Shown here in pieces: positions 1-5,920 of a DNA stretch of 6,101 bases. A program made the position numbers and the translations under genes. The notes beneath the pieces are model-generated. The model saw only the letters and a list, made by a program, of their open reading frames with translations, ran no database searches and was not told the DNA's origin. The DNA lies in contig JAJFMO010000241.1 of NCBI GenBank assembly GCA_020697475.1, forward strand, positions 1 to 6,101, read 5' to 3'. The DNA comes from Paenibacillaceae bacterium. GTDB lineage: Bacteria; Bacillota; Bacilli; Paenibacillales; NBRC-103111. Each line of letters begins with the position of its first letter. Within the stretch, counting starts at the first letter, position 1.

Positions 1-308
1 CACCGTTCTTCGACGATCCCGATCTGAAGGCAAACCTGCCGCAACTGACGGATGATATTCGGGTGGAAGCCGTAAATCTTGATGCCAAGATCAGTCCGGA
101 TAATCAACTGGTCGGGCAATCTGCGGACATTCATATTTCCGGCTTGGATAAATCCGGGGAGCGTCATGCGCTTACTATCCAGCTTCATGCGGATTTCTCC
201 GGCTTCGATCAAACAGTTCCTGAACGTATCGATTTGACCGGGAAGCAAACCGTCGAAATCGAACACAACTGGAAAAATAACGGGTCCGATCGGGGCTGGC
301 ATCATTAA
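1..308 (+). CDS. C-terminal part of an unrecognised protein (5' end outside the window)
   Basis: The frame is open from the left edge (first full codon at base 3) to a TAA at 306-308, giving about 101 residues of a longer protein. A GTG at 63 lies in frame, but nothing marks it as the start and the coding-like sequence continues upstream of it. The visible part is polar, with alternating hydrophobic residues typical of beta strands (for example ADIHISGLD and HALTIQLHADFSGF), no membrane helix, and a short polar tail ending in WHH. This would suit an extracytoplasmic or soluble beta-sandwich domain, but I recognise no family. The ABC ATPase gene begins about 20 bases after its stop, so it is probably the upstream member of the same operon. 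It could be a secreted or anchored accessory protein, or the output domain of a regulator. Function unknown. Confidence 0.6.
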   Translation, partial: PFFDDPDLKANLPQLTDDIRVEAVNLDAKISPDNQLVGQSADIHISGLDKSGERHALTIQLHADFSGFDQTVPERIDLTGKQTVEIEHNWKNNGSDRGWHH

Positions 309-328
309 TCGGAAGGGATGGGTGTGAG

Positions 329-1066
329 GTGGGCGACGTTTTGCAATTGGAACAGGTCTCGAAGCGATTTGCCAATGGCCGCGGAGTCCGAGACGTCAGC
401 TTCGAGGTGCGCCAAGGGGATATTTTCGGGCTGATCGGCCCGAACGGCGCCGGAAAGACGACATTGTTAAAAATAATTACAGGTTTGATCCGACCGGATC
501 AAGGCGATGTCCGTTTATTCGGACACCGCCTCACCGAACGGTTCGAGCAAGCGATGGAACAAGTCGGCTGCATTATCGAAACCGCAGATTTTTACGAATA
601 TTTGACTGCTTGGGATCATTTGAGAATGGCCGCGCGATTTTATCCCCAACTGCCCAAGTCAAGAATCGACGAAGTGCTCGAGCTGGTCGGCTTAACCGCC
701 TACAAGAAGGAACAAGCAGGCATCTATTCACTAGGAATGAAACAGCGGCTGGCTCTCGCTTCCGCCTTGTTGTCCCATCCCAGACTGGTTATTCTGGACG
801 AACCGACGAACGGCCTCGACATCGAAGGGATGGTGGAAATCCGCGACCTGATTGGACGGCTTGCCCGCGAGCAAGGCACGACTTTCCTCATTTCCAGCCA
901 TATGATTCACGATTTGGGACTCATAGCCAACCGCGTAGGGATTTTGCATAACGGATTGTTAATCCAAGACGGATATGTAGACCAATTGCTGCAGGGTAAA
1001 ATGACGCTAGAGCAGTATGTTGTCTCGCAAATCCAAACGGCAAAGGAGGCGGGTAATTATGCATAG
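329..1066 (+). CDS. ABC transporter ATP-binding protein, ABC-2/BcrA-like exporter type
   Basis: This is the ATPase that powers the exporter formed with the permease encoded next, acting on the cytoplasmic face of the membrane. At 245 residues it is essentially one nucleotide-binding domain. Walker A is GPNGAGKTT (residues 37-45), the signature is SLGMKQR (134-140), Walker B is LVILDEP (153-159), the D-loop is NGLD (161-164) and the switch histidine is H191 in ISSH. The Q-loop position reads CIIET around residue 84, with Glu where Gln is usual; the SLGMKQ signature and this Glu both fit the bacitracin-export (BcrA) group of ATPases. It lacks the long C-terminal extension of some relatives. The start used is GTG 329, with GGAAGGG at 311-317. 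A TTG at 341, eight bases after AGGTGG (327-332), is a credible alternative that removes four residues. Its 3' end overlaps the permease gene by 8 bases. The substrate is not predictable: peptide antibiotic resistance is possible but unproven. Confidence 0.95.
   Translation: MGDVLQLEQVSKRFANGRGVRDVSFEVRQGDIFGLIGPNGAGKTTLLKIITGLIRPDQGDVRLFGHRLTERFEQAMEQVGCIIETADFYEYLTAWDHLRMAARFYPQLPKSRIDEVLELVGLTAYKKEQAGIYSLGMKQRLALASALLSHPRLVILDEPTNGLDIEGMVEIRDLIGRLAREQGTTFLISSHMIHDLGLIANRVGILHNGLLIQDGYVDQLLQGKMTLEQYVVSQIQTAKEAGNYA
1042..1049 (+). promoter_or_regulatory. Ribosome binding site deciding the permease start
   Basis: AAAGGAGG is a near-perfect anti-Shine-Dalgarno match, nine bases before ATG 1059 and inside the end of the ATPase gene. 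It supports ATG 1059 over the upstream in-frame ATG at 1017. Confidence 0.85.
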
Positions 1067-1802
1067 TCTTTACGCAAATTCATTGAATGAAGCAGAAAAA
1101 ATATGGAAACGCCCCCGGACAAAAGGGTTTCTGCTGCTCATACTGTCCATTCCGGTCGTTGCCGCTCTATTGCTGGCCTTGTTGAAAAGCAGTACAGGCA
1201 CGGTCGGCGCTCTTGGGAGCGACCTCCCGATGATTCTGCTGAATCTGTTTACTTTTGCTGTGCTTCCCTTGTTTATTTTCATGACGGTCTCCGATATCTT
1301 TTCCGGAGAAGAGGCTGCACGGATATTGAAGCTTTCCCTCGTACGTCCCATTACCCGGGCTAAAGCTTATGCCTCGAAAGTGGCCGCTCTCGCTTTCTGG
1401 GTTGCCGTTCAACTCGCGGGACTTTGGATCGTTTCGTTTCTGGCAGAGTGGTTGAGCAGAGGAGGAGTGTCCGGCGGTGCGGACAGCATTAAAGCTTACG
1501 CAGCAGCTTTTGTTCCGATGCTTGCGATCGGCTTGATCGCGGTGTTCGTCGCCCAATGGTTCAGCAACAGCTCGGGCGCTATGGCTGTCATGATCGGCAT
1601 TTACGCTGCAGCTAAGCTTCTATCGATCCTAGTTCCGCCCATCTCGGTCTGGTCGGTTTACTCGTATACGAACTGGCACGTGCTGTGGGTCGGCAACGGG
1701 GCTTCGATCGGCAAGCTGTTCAATACGTTCGTTCTGCTTCTTTCCTATAGTATAATGGCCTATATCGCGGGACTGATTCGATTCGAAAACAAACAGCTGT
1801 GA
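1059..1802 (+). CDS. ABC-2 type transporter permease
   Basis: This is the membrane partner of the preceding ATPase, 247 residues. Six hydrophobic segments are visible at about residues 23-42, 57-78, 105-129, 147-168, 173-194 and 219-240. Between the second and third lies the cytoplasmic element typical of ABC-2 permeases: acidic SGEE (82-85), then KLSLVRPITRAKAYASK (91-107), which corresponds to the family's 'E...G..K.lLs.PisR.k...gK' pattern. ATG 1059 is chosen because AAAGGAGG (1042-1049) lies nine bases upstream and the protein then begins MHSLYANSLNEAEKIW, a normal cytoplasmic lead-in. The in-frame ATG at 1017 would add a basic tail coded inside the ATPase gene and has no such site. The 8-base overlap suggests translational coupling and a stoichiometric complex. 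A half-size permease of this kind normally works as a homodimer or heterodimer. Substrate unknown. Confidence 0.92.
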   Translation: MHSLYANSLNEAEKIWKRPRTKGFLLLILSIPVVAALLLALLKSSTGTVGALGSDLPMILLNLFTFAVLPLFIFMTVSDIFSGEEAARILKLSLVRPITRAKAYASKVAALAFWVAVQLAGLWIVSFLAEWLSRGGVSGGADSIKAYAAAFVPMLAIGLIAVFVAQWFSNSSGAMAVMIGIYAAAKLLSILVPPISVWSVYSYTNWHVLWVGNGASIGKLFNTFVLLLSYSIMAYIAGLIRFENKQL

Positions 1803-1820
1803 GTCAAAGGGGATTCGCCG

Positions 1821-3287
1821 ATGTCGATCAAGACGAGACTGCTGCTTTCCTATATCGCTATGACTTTTATTCCCGTCATCTTGTTTGCGTTCATTGCTTC
1901 CACGCTGTCCTCGGTCTTTTTCAAGGATGTATCGGGCGCTGCGGATGACCAGAGAACACCGGCTTTCTGGCAAATGTCCGATCAACGCAACGAACTGCTT
2001 GCCGGCATAAAGTTCATGGCCCGGACAGATCCGGACCGGTTTGCTGACAGCGGCTTTTTGCAAAAAACAGCCGAACAGCTGGATCGCATGCAAACAGGCA
2101 TGGTGGTGATGAGGAACGGCGCGGTCAGCTATACTTCTCCTTTTTTAAGTAATGTTGATGTGGATTCTCAACTGCAAAGGGTGAAGTCGGGGCAATTCGA
2201 ATCCCGGTGGGGTCAAACGATGGCCGGTGGCTTTACCGTGGATAAAGTCGATGTGAAGTATGCGGACGGCAGTACAGGAGCGGTATATCTCCTTTCAGAC
2301 ATGAATCTTTTTTTGCACGGGATCCGAAAATTTATTCCTCTGCTGGTGCTGTCCCTGCTTCTGGTGATCGTGCTGACCAATGGCATTCTGACTTATCTCG
2401 TATCCCGCAGTTTGATCAAGCCTCTATACGCTTTGAAATCTGCGGCGGAACAGTTTAAGGATGGGGATCTAAGCCGTGAAGTCAATCTGCGCAGGAAGGA
2501 CGAGATCGGAGAGCTAGGCGCGGCATTCGAAGAAATGCGCCGCAGGCTGAACGAGTCGATTCGCCTTCAGCTGCGGTATGAGGAAAGCCGCAAGGAGCTC
2601 ATTTCCAACATTTCGCACGATCTGAAAACCCCGATCGCCGGGATCAAAGCGTGCGTCGAGGGTATTCACGACGGGATTGCGGACACGGAGCCGAAGCGGG
2701 AAAAGTATATCGGCATGATCGCGAAGAAAGCGGACGAGCTGGATCGTTTGATTGAGGAACTGTTTTTGTTTTCCAAGCTGGATTTACAGAGGCTGCCCTT
2801 TGACCTGGAACCTGTCGATCTTGCCGTTTATTTGCGCGATTGCGCCGAGGAATTGCGCGTCGACCCGCGGACAGAGGGTGTGGAGGTCGCTTTTACCTAT
2901 TCCGGAGAAGGGCCGGTGCCGGTTGTCGCCGATCGCGAAAAGCTGCGCAGAGTCATCATGAATATTGTGGACAACAGCCTGAAATATCGGAATAAGGCGA
3001 ACCCCTGGATCAAGCTGGAGCTGCTCGACGGCGCCCGCGAAGCCACGGTCAAAATCGAGGATAACGGAGTGGGGATCGAAAGTGAGGCGCTGCCTCACAT
3101 TTTCGATCGTTTTTACCGGGCAGACCCTTCGAGAAACCGGGAGACCGGGGGAACCGGGCTTGGCCTGGCGATCGTCAAGCAGATGGTCGAAGGGCAGGGT
3201 GGTACTGTACGAGCGGAAAGCCGGTTGGGTGAAGGTACGGCCATTTATTTCACGTTGCCAAAGACGGGGCGGGACGGTGAGCGTTGA
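1821..3287 (+). CDS. Membrane sensor histidine kinase with HAMP domain
   Basis: This 488-residue kinase is the sensor of the two-component system completed by the next gene. The domains in order are: membrane helix 1 (about 8-30); an extracytoplasmic segment of about 140 residues (31-170) of no family I recognise; membrane helix 2 (about 171-194); HAMP linker (about 195-248, with DEIGELGAAFEEM); HisKA dimerisation helices with the phospho-acceptor His266 in SNISHDLKTP; and an ATPase domain with N-box NIVDN (381-385), G1 DNGVG (414-418), F-box FDRFYR (428-433) and G2 GGTGLGL (443-449). All catalytic motifs are intact. ATG 1821 follows AAAGGGGA (1806-1813) and lies 18 bases after the permease stop. 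The large external region distinguishes it from short intramembrane-sensing kinases such as BceS, although it too sits beside an ABC exporter. The signal is unknown. The stop overlaps the regulator's start codon by one base. Confidence 0.96.
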   Translation: MSIKTRLLLSYIAMTFIPVILFAFIASTLSSVFFKDVSGAADDQRTPAFWQMSDQRNELLAGIKFMARTDPDRFADSGFLQKTAEQLDRMQTGMVVMRNGAVSYTSPFLSNVDVDSQLQRVKSGQFESRWGQTMAGGFTVDKVDVKYADGSTGAVYLLSDMNLFLHGIRKFIPLLVLSLLLVIVLTNGILTYLVSRSLIKPLYALKSAAEQFKDGDLSREVNLRRKDEIGELGAAFEEMRRRLNESIRLQLRYEESRKELISNISHDLKTPIAGIKACVEGIHDGIADTEPKREKYIGMIAKKADELDRLIEELFLFSKLDLQRLPFDLEPVDLAVYLRDCAEELRVDPRTEGVEVAFTYSGEGPVPVVADREKLRRVIMNIVDNSLKYRNKANPWIKLELLDGAREATVKIEDNGVGIESEALPHIFDRFYRADPSRNRETGGTGLGLAIVKQMVEGQGGTVRAESRLGEGTAIYFTLPKTGRDGER

Positions 3288-3979
3288 TGAAGCGGATTTT
3301 GATCATTGAGGACGAGCAGGTCATTGTGGAAGTGGAGAAGGACTATCTTGAAGCAAGCGGCTTCGAGGTGGAGGTCGCGACCAGCGGAGACGTCGGGTTG
3401 AAGAAGGCTGTTGAAGAGCCGTACGACTTGATCATTCTGGATCTGATGCTGCCGAATACGGACGGATATGAGATCTGCAAGCAGGTGCGTGAGGTCAAAA
3501 ATATTCCGATCTTGATGGTATCCGCCAAAAAAGAAGAGATCGATAAAATTCGCGGACTGGGCCTTGGGGCGGACGATTATATGACCAAACCGTTCAGTGT
3601 CGGCGAGTTGGTCGCCAGGGTTAAGGCGCATTTGGCAAGATACGAACGTTTAACGGGGGATCAGGGGGCAAAGCCGAAGGATGAAGTGCGTATCCGGGGA
3701 ATTCGCATCGATAAGCTGTCCCGCAAAGTGTATGTGAATGAAACGGAGGTTTCTTTTACATCCAAGGAATTCGACTTGCTGTTGTTTCTGGCTCTGCACC
3801 CCAACCGGGTATTCAGTAAAGATGAACTGTTCGAGAAAATATGGGGAATGGACTCTATGGGCGATAACGCCACCGTCACTGTCTTTATCAGCAAGCTTCG
3901 GGAGAAGATCGAGAGCGATCCGTCGAAACCGCAGTATATCGAGACGATCTGGGGAGTCGGTTATCGCCTGAATTTGTAA
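3287..3979 (+). CDS. OmpR/PhoB-family response regulator
   Basis: A DNA-binding partner of the kinase, 230 residues. The receiver domain (about 1-115) has the acidic pair D9/E10, phospho-acceptor D52 in LIILDLMLP, the switch residue S79 in MVSA, and K101 in TKPF. After a linker, the C-terminal winged-helix domain (about 132-230) shows SFTSKEFDLLLFLA, the recognition-helix stretch NATVTVFISKLREKIE and the terminal IWGVGYRL, all standard for the family. ATG 3287 shares its A with the kinase stop (TGATG), which suggests translational coupling. A TTG at 3284 directly before it is in frame but is the weaker choice. GGTGAG at 3276-3281 is a short-spaced ribosome binding site. It probably regulates its own operon or membrane-stress genes, but no direct-repeat operator is visible because the operon's promoter lies outside the window. 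Confidence 0.96.
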   Translation: MKRILIIEDEQVIVEVEKDYLEASGFEVEVATSGDVGLKKAVEEPYDLIILDLMLPNTDGYEICKQVREVKNIPILMVSAKKEEIDKIRGLGLGADDYMTKPFSVGELVARVKAHLARYERLTGDQGAKPKDEVRIRGIRIDKLSRKVYVNETEVSFTSKEFDLLLFLALHPNRVFSKDELFEKIWGMDSMGDNATVTVFISKLREKIESDPSKPQYIETIWGVGYRLNL

Positions 3980-4003
3980 GTTGAATAGAAAAGGAGAATA
4001 AGT

Positions 4004-4417
4004 ATGGGGAACAAGGTTGAAAAGGAACCTGTCGCACGGCTGCGGGTCGTGCGGTTTATTTATGGAGTATTGGCGTTCGTTTACTTTGTGTGTGTGATTT
4101 TGCAAGTTTTTTTTGCCGGATTGGCCGTTTTTGTAAATCATGATTATTTGCAGCTGCATCGCGTGTTCGCCAATTATTTCGAGATGTTGTCACTCCTGAT
4201 GTTCCTGTTGTCGTTTATCGGACGCATTCGGGGAGGGTTACGCTGGTGGCCGTTGAGTTTATTGGCTCTCACCTCGCTGCAGCATATGACGATTCAGGCT
4301 TTCACCGGAATTTTGCCGGCGCTTCATACGGTTGACGCTTTGCTGTTATTCGCCATTTCCATGCATTTGATGAAGCGTTCGTGGTCTTGGGTTCTGTTGA
4401 GGTCGCAAAAACACTGA
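4004..4417 (+). CDS. Small four-helix membrane protein, DUF6220-like
   Basis: A 137-residue integral membrane protein with four predicted helices, at about residues 17-44, 55-74, 81-100 and 107-124, and positive charges at the N terminus and after helix 4. The layout (Q-V-F-x-A-G-L at the end of helix 1, LHR before helix 2, a Q or H in helix 3, LH at the start of helix 4) resembles what I recall of the DUF6220 family, whose role is unknown. Histidines at 52, 94, 108 and 121 lie within or near the helices and could in principle bind a cofactor such as heme; this is inference only. ATG 4004 has a strong AAAGGAGA site at 3989-3996, seven bases upstream. The gene follows the response regulator by 24 bases and is probably the last gene of the operon. 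It could be an accessory to the transporter or kinase, or an unrelated passenger. Confidence 0.85.
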   Translation: MGNKVEKEPVARLRVVRFIYGVLAFVYFVCVILQVFFAGLAVFVNHDYLQLHRVFANYFEMLSLLMFLLSFIGRIRGGLRWWPLSLLALTSLQHMTIQAFTGILPALHTVDALLLFAISMHLMKRSWSWVLLRSQKH

Positions 4418-4463
4418 GGCTGGGGTAACCGTATCACCTGACATCTTCGCCGCATACAACCCG

Positions 4464-4496
4464 GTTGGCAAGGCACTCAGGTCCGCCCTTGCTGAC
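4464..4496 (+). other. Possible stem-loop after the operon
   Basis: GTTGGCAAGG (4464-4473) can pair with CCTTGCTGAC (4487-4496): ten pairs including two G-U, around a 13-base loop. The sequence after it, GGTGTGTTTACC, is not a clean T-tract, so it would be a poor intrinsic terminator. It may be a 3'-end stabilising hairpin or chance. Its right arm overlaps the -35 region of the promoter candidate. Confidence 0.35.
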
Positions 4497-4517
4497 GGTG
4501 TGTTTACCTGCTATCAT
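4489..4517 (+). promoter_or_regulatory. Candidate sigma-A promoter for serC
   Basis: TATCAT at 4512-4517 matches five of six -10 positions and is preceded by TGC, forming an extended -10 (TGnTATCAT, 4509-4517). Seventeen bases upstream is TTGCTG (4489-4494), a weak -35 that keeps only TTG; an extended -10 can compensate for this. Transcription would start near 4524 and give a leader of about 237 bases before serC. I saw no better promoter between the terminator hairpin and the serC start. Confidence 0.45.
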
Positions 4518-4574
4518 AAACTTTATTCGGGAAAAAGTTGATCTTGGTAGATTAACCTTATGGCCCACAATCTA

Positions 4575-4670
4575 GGGTAGCAACGCGCGAGAGGCAGTTT
4601 AAGGCCAAAAACGGCCTTAAATCCTGGGTAGTAACGTGCGCGAGGCAGTTTAAGGCCAAAAATGGCCTTA
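4575..4670. repeat. Tandem repeat, two copies of a 51-base unit
   Basis: The copies begin GGGTAG at 4575 and GGGTAG at 4626, exactly 51 bases apart. Over their first 45 bases they differ at only four positions (unit positions 7, 12, 16 and 38). After that they diverge: copy 1 continues AATCCT, copy 2 runs into a T-tract. Each copy contains GAGGCAGTTT followed by a TAAGGCC/GGCCTTA palindrome. Possible degenerate traces precede the first copy (CCTTATGGCCC at 4556-4566). The arrangement looks like duplication of an intergenic hairpin element of the kind that is often dispersed in bacterial genomes. Confidence 0.85.
4598..4621. other. Perfect hairpin in repeat copy 1
   Basis: TTTAAGGCC (4598-4606) pairs perfectly with GGCCTTAAA (4613-4621), nine base pairs around a six-base AAAAAC loop. 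It is followed by TCCTGGG rather than a T-tract, so it is not a terminator on the + strand. Upstream on the minus strand it has only a short A/T run, so reverse termination is also weak. Confidence 0.7.
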
Positions 4671-4676
4671 TTTTTT
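4651..4676 (+). terminator. Intrinsic terminator (hairpin of repeat copy 2)
   Basis: TAAGGCCA (4651-4658) pairs perfectly with TGGCCTTA (4663-4670) around an AAAA loop, and six T residues follow at 4671-4676. This is a classic Rho-independent terminator shape of modest stem strength. It lies 234 bases after the last operon gene and 85 bases before serC. It could end transcription from the operon. If the promoter at 4489-4517 is the serC promoter, it would instead lie inside the serC leader as an attenuator. Confidence 0.75.
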
Positions 4677-4760
4677 GGGGACCGCCACCGTGCCACTACC
4701 TCGCCCAACCCAAAAGCGAAAGCAACATTTTTACCAATAAATCTAAAGGTGTGAACGATC

Positions 4761-5855
4761 ATGAGCCATAGCAAACGAGCGCACAACTTCAACGCCGGTC
4801 CGGCCGCGCTGCCACTGGAAGTACTGGAGCAGGCGCAGGCGGAATTCGTCGATTTTCGCGGAATCGGCATGTCGATTATGGAAATTTCCCACCGCAGCAA
4901 AGAGTACGAGCAGGTACATAACGAGACGCAGGCGCTTTTCAAGCAACTGCTCAACCTCCCGGACAGCTACAAAGTGCTGTTCCTGCAAGGCGGGGCGACA
5001 CTGCAATTTTCCATGGTACCGATGAACTGCTTGAAGCCGGGTACGACCGGCAACTACGTCGCGACCGGCGCTTGGGCCGACAAGGCGATGAAAGAAGCGA
5101 AGAAAGTCGGAGCGATCCATACGGCCGCCAGCGGACAAGCGTCCAACTTCACCAAAATTCCGGCGCCCAATGAGATCAACCTCACTCCCGACGCCGCCTA
5201 TCTGCACATCACGACCAACGAGACGATCGCCGGCTCGCAATTCCAGCAATTCCCCGATACCGGCAGCGTTCCGCTGATCGCCGACATGTCGAGCGACATG
5301 CTGTCCCGTCCGTTCGACGCCTCGCAGTTCGCGCTCATTTATGCCGGTGCGCAGAAAAACTTAGGTCCCTCCGGCGTCACCGTCGTGTTGATGCGCGAAG
5401 ATATGGCCGTGGAGAGCCCGTCCAATTTGCCTATTATGCTGAAATACGACACCTATTTCGGCCAAAACTCCTTATACAACACGCCGCCGGTTTACTCGAT
5501 TTACATGATGAACCTGGTGCTTCAGTGGATCGTCAAGAACGGCGGCCTCGCCGCGATAGAACGCAAAAACAAAGAGAAAGCCCAAGTTATCTATGATGCC
5601 ATTGATCATAGCGGCGGCTTCTTCGAAGGAATGATCGACCCGGCCAGCCGTTCGCTGATGAATATTACTTTCAAACTCCATGACGAGCAATTGGAAGGCA
5701 AATTCATCAAGGAATCGGAAGCGCAAGGATTCGTCGGTCTCAAAGGTCATCGCAGCGTCGGCCACATGCGTGCCTCCACTTACAATGCTGTTCCGCGTGA
5801 GTCATGCAAGGCGCTCGCCGACTTCATGGCCGACTTCCAACGTCGCAACGGGTAA
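4761..5855 (+). CDS. serC: Phosphoserine aminotransferase
   Basis: SerC is a cytoplasmic PLP enzyme that converts 3-phosphohydroxypyruvate and glutamate to 3-phosphoserine and 2-oxoglutarate, the second step of serine biosynthesis; in many bacteria it also serves pyridoxal phosphate synthesis. The 364-residue length is normal for the family. Visible hallmarks are the N-terminal FNAGPAALP (10-18), SHRSKEY (43-49, substrate-binding arginine R45), FLQGGATLQF (74-83), GAW (103-105, ring-stacking W105), TTNETIAG (151-158), IADMSSD (173-179, D175 contacting the pyridine nitrogen), the Schiff-base lysine K199 in GAQKNLGPSG, and the C-terminal GHRSVGHMRAS (329-339). ATG 4761 follows AAAGGTG (4745-4751) by nine bases. 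The start of trmL follows 65 bases after its stop with no terminator seen, so the two may be co-transcribed. A repeat with an intrinsic terminator precedes it and may affect its expression. Confidence 0.98.
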   Translation: MSHSKRAHNFNAGPAALPLEVLEQAQAEFVDFRGIGMSIMEISHRSKEYEQVHNETQALFKQLLNLPDSYKVLFLQGGATLQFSMVPMNCLKPGTTGNYVATGAWADKAMKEAKKVGAIHTAASGQASNFTKIPAPNEINLTPDAAYLHITTNETIAGSQFQQFPDTGSVPLIADMSSDMLSRPFDASQFALIYAGAQKNLGPSGVTVVLMREDMAVESPSNLPIMLKYDTYFGQNSLYNTPPVYSIYMMNLVLQWIVKNGGLAAIERKNKEKAQVIYDAIDHSGGFFEGMIDPASRSLMNITFKLHDEQLEGKFIKESEAQGFVGLKGHRSVGHMRASTYNAVPRESCKALADFMADFQRRNG

Positions 5856-5920
5856 TCGGGGATCGCGCCCACAGCAACAACCACGCCGCCAGCCGGCAAA
5901 GCAAAGGAGAAAGAAGCTTT

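Larger units (their letters stand above)
4418..4760. other. Non-coding gap between the operon and serC
   Basis: This 343-base stretch has no convincing gene on either strand. It holds, from left to right, a segment with several short inverted repeats (about 4424-4508), a candidate extended -10 promoter (4489-4517), a 51-base tandem repeat with two hairpins (4575-4676), an imperfect outer stem (4640-4704) and the serC ribosome binding site (AAAGGTG, 4745-4751). The individual elements are listed separately. A minus-strand reading frame across it is open only because the repeat period is a multiple of three. Confidence 0.7.

Noticed and set aside
1017..1058. Longer permease starting at ATG 1017
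   Set aside because: It would add a highly basic tail coded in the overlap with the ATPase and lacks a ribosome binding site, while ATG 1059 has a near-perfect one.
1167..1556. Minus-strand frame of 129 codons opposite the permease
   Set aside because: Shadow of the permease frame; polar sequence with no family signature.
1629..2093. Minus-strand frame of 154 codons opposite the permease and kinase
   Set aside because: It lies fully antisense to well-supported genes and has low-complexity, charged composition with no recognisable motif.
1821..3979. BceRS-type bacitracin-sensing system
   Set aside because: BceS-like kinases have almost no external domain, and BceB permeases are much larger with ten helices. 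This kinase and permease fit neither, so the name was not applied.
3650..4159. Minus-strand frame of 169 codons opposite the regulator and DUF6220-like gene
   Set aside because: It overlaps two genes with clear motifs and ribosome binding sites, and its own translation shows no domain.
4575..4676. CRISPR array
   Set aside because: There are only two copies, directly abutting with no unique spacers, and no cas genes nearby.
4677..4694. T-box-like sequence (GGGGACCGCCACCG) upstream of serC
   Set aside because: The T-box consensus AGGGTGG.ACCGCG is not matched on the + strand. It lies after, not before, the terminator hairpin, and no specifier stem can be recognised.
4523..4954. Minus-strand frame of 143 codons with an internally repeated peptide (FGLKLP.ARYYP / FGLKLPLARCYP)
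   Set aside because: It is antisense to the serC start and spans the non-coding repeat. The peptide repeat arises because 51 is a multiple of three and the hairpin unit lacks stops in this frame. No ribosome binding site or family resemblance.
5856..5920. Promoter or terminator between serC and trmL
   Set aside because: I found no hairpin with a T-tract and no plausible -35/-10 pair in these 65 bases; only the trmL ribosome binding site is supported.
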